Positions 46,701 to 47,060 of a stretch of DNA of 47,060 nucleotides are shown here, one piece after another. The notes beneath the pieces were generated by a model. That model was not told the DNA's origin. It was given only the letters and a program-made list of their open reading frames with translations, and made no database searches. The translations under genes and the position numbers were made by a program. The first letter of the stretch is position 1. Each line of letters starts with the position of its first letter. This DNA is from Streptomyces muensis (GTDB taxonomy: Bacteria > Actinomycetota > Actinomycetes > Streptomycetales > Streptomycetaceae), in NCBI RefSeq assembly GCF_021474425.1, contig NZ_JAKEIP010000041.1, positions 1-47,060 on the forward strand, given 5' to 3'.

Positions 46701-47060
46701 GTCGTAGAACCGCACCGCCTCCCGCACATGCCGCACCCAGTACTCCGCCGAACCGAACTCACTCGCGTCCGCCACCACACCCGTCACATTCGACACGACC
46801 GGAATACCGGGAGCCCCGAACTCCACCCCCTCCAACACCCGCCGGAACTCACCCAGCACACCCTCCATATGCGGCGAATGAAACGCATGACTCACCGCCA
46901 ACCGCCGCGTCCGCACCCCCTTCTCCCCCCACACCCGCACAACCTCATCCACCGCACCCACATCACCCGAAACCACCGTCGCCACCGGCCCATTCACCGC
47001 AGCAACCACCACCACACCCAACGAAGGATCAAGCGCCCCCAACGACGCCCGCACCTCCCC
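43767..47060 (-). CDS. Type I PKS, C-terminal part: AT-(DH)-(KR)-ACP, continues past right edge
   Basis: The 3' part (about 1,097 codons) of a PKS gene whose start lies beyond the window. It begins within an AT with HAFH (about 46880-46889), predicting malonyl-CoA. The DH (about 45.3-46.4 kb) keeps His but has [10 protein letters not shown] (Gly to Asp) and Glu where the catalytic Asp should be (45897-45899). The KR (about 44.4-45.05 kb) is degenerate: TGAGGALA cofactor loop, Thr in place of Lys, and GRAGDSATA in place of the GxxxYAAAN region, so Tyr and Asn are missing. ACP near 44.15 kb has GFDSMT. The C-terminal docking helices end DDQLGGSTD. The module should leave a beta-ketone and pass its chain to the next protein, 47 bases downstream. 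Confidence 0.93.
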   Translation of the reverse strand, partial: GEVRASLGALDPSLGVVVVAAVNGPVATVVSGDVGAVDEVVRVWGEKGVRTRRLAVSHAFHSPHMEGVLGEFRRVLEGVEFGAPGIPVVSNVTGVVADASEFGSAEYWVRHVREAVRFYDGVVHLREQGVTRFVELGPDATLTALTQQALDDDHDVSVLPTLRRDQPETDTLAKALGTLHTWGLRVDWPTWFAGTEARPVTLPTYAFQRERYWMRADDGGAATTAGPNDTGHPLLGHRTAVAHTGDLLFTARVLPDTHDWTADHAVLDAPVLPSSALVEALTRMADHGDAGTLRHLTVHRPLVLPGDGAAQLQIVVHAEDDSGRRPLSVHLRPDDAESPWTLHAEGELAPDDRPSAAGRGFDDRGEVRLPDDLLPDAARYGLHPVLLEESVRDALGPAPAGSTRFAERWEGVRVHTTGATVVRVLTEPGEADSLSLRLLDTTGQPVLTVDRLTFRDVPDDRFVPSDGRALPLYTMAWQPLTPPPSTASPEGWAVVDSQDPKDPQGTEGMEGTASIDALRFPDVPALAAAMRDGAPVRHLLVEFAETGSTRRLIGQALTLVQEWLAEPLLADTRLVVLTRGAVAVDAEGVDDPEAAAVWGLLRSAQTEAPERIVLLDTDGAPVPDTVLAGLAASGEPQAALRSGTLLVPRLERVEQDTEDTAPSPWASHGTVLVTGAGGALADVIARHLVAEHGVRHLLLLDDRADGTWPGPELLADLHASGADVTALACDTADHAALRAALTAIPEHRPLTAVVHTAALPDEIALSELTPGRLQSMLRSTADTAWQLHELTRELDLSAFVLCTSGAGAIGGAGRAGDSATAAYLDGLARHRTALGLPATSLALGPWDQAASTGSPSTRLPLRELTARDGTDAFDAALRSDRPALVAVRLDGAALRAGAGLPAVLSSLVRTPGRARAAGAGSGTPALSLAGLTVQERHQTVLDLVRAESAAVLGHADAGAVAADRAFQELGFDSMTVVELRNRITARTGIALSATLAFDHPSPAALTEYLLAQLASEHEAASLSPVDGELRRLEALLRQAPEDAAERHDIVVRLQTLLSRLTEADEERPSADLTGRIEAASAEEIFALIDDQLGGSTD

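Overview
The window is very GC-rich, with dense genes, GTG/TTG starts and strong third-position GC bias. A SARP regulator, an AfsA/ScbR-type gamma-butyrolactone (GBL) pair and modular polyketide synthases (PKS) are present. All of this points to Streptomyces or a close relative. No rRNA, tRNA, CRISPR array or complete insertion sequence was seen.

Layout. 1-11.2 kb is ordinary chromosome: a degenerate MreB-like protein, a DUF1876 protein, a CitA/CitB-type two-component system divergent from a tctCBA tricarboxylate transporter, a universal stress protein, a DUF475 membrane protein, a Streptomyces-type palindromic repeat and a VanW-family wall protein. 11.2-15.3 kb is a regulatory block: SARP activator, an IS701-like protein whose catalytic acids look lost, a GBL receptor and a divergent AfsA-type GBL synthase. 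Two matching receptor-type palindromes (CAAAACCG-N10-CGGT) lie upstream of the IS701-like gene and between receptor and synthase. 15.4-24.9 kb holds tailoring and local control: SDR, GNAT, glycosyltransferase, two imine-reductase-like enzymes, a TetR regulator with a shared operator motif, an acyl-CoA-dehydrogenase-fold flavoenzyme, a Tat-exported amine oxidase and an AKR12-like sugar reductase. 24.9-30.1 kb is a tightly coupled minus-strand operon for a dTDP-aminodeoxysugar. 30.5-37.1 kb is a plus-strand operon: two NTF2-fold proteins, an ethylmalonyl-CoA supply set (KAS III, hydroxyacyl-CoA dehydrogenase, crotonyl-CoA carboxylase/reductase), a flavin reductase, one unknown protein, a P450 and its ferredoxin. 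37.2 kb to the right edge is the end of a modular PKS on the minus strand, entering from beyond the window.

How it may work. The last PKS protein ends in a thioester-reductase domain instead of a thioesterase, so the chain should leave as an aldehyde. The penultimate module has a KR that has lost Lys, Tyr and Asn of its active site and should leave a ketone. The last module should add a methylmalonyl unit, keep its KR and have a dead DH. Together these predict a C1 aldehyde, C2 methyl, C3 hydroxyl and C5 ketone. A 1,5-ketoaldehyde like this closes to a six-membered cyclic imine once nitrogen is introduced, as in coelimycin- and streptazone-type polyketide alkaloids. The imine-reductase-like pair and exported amine oxidase fit that chemistry, and the sugar operon plus glycosyltransferase predict an aminosugar-decorated product. 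No amine-donating aminotransferase for the chain is seen other than the one in the sugar operon. The compound is not identified from sequence alone.
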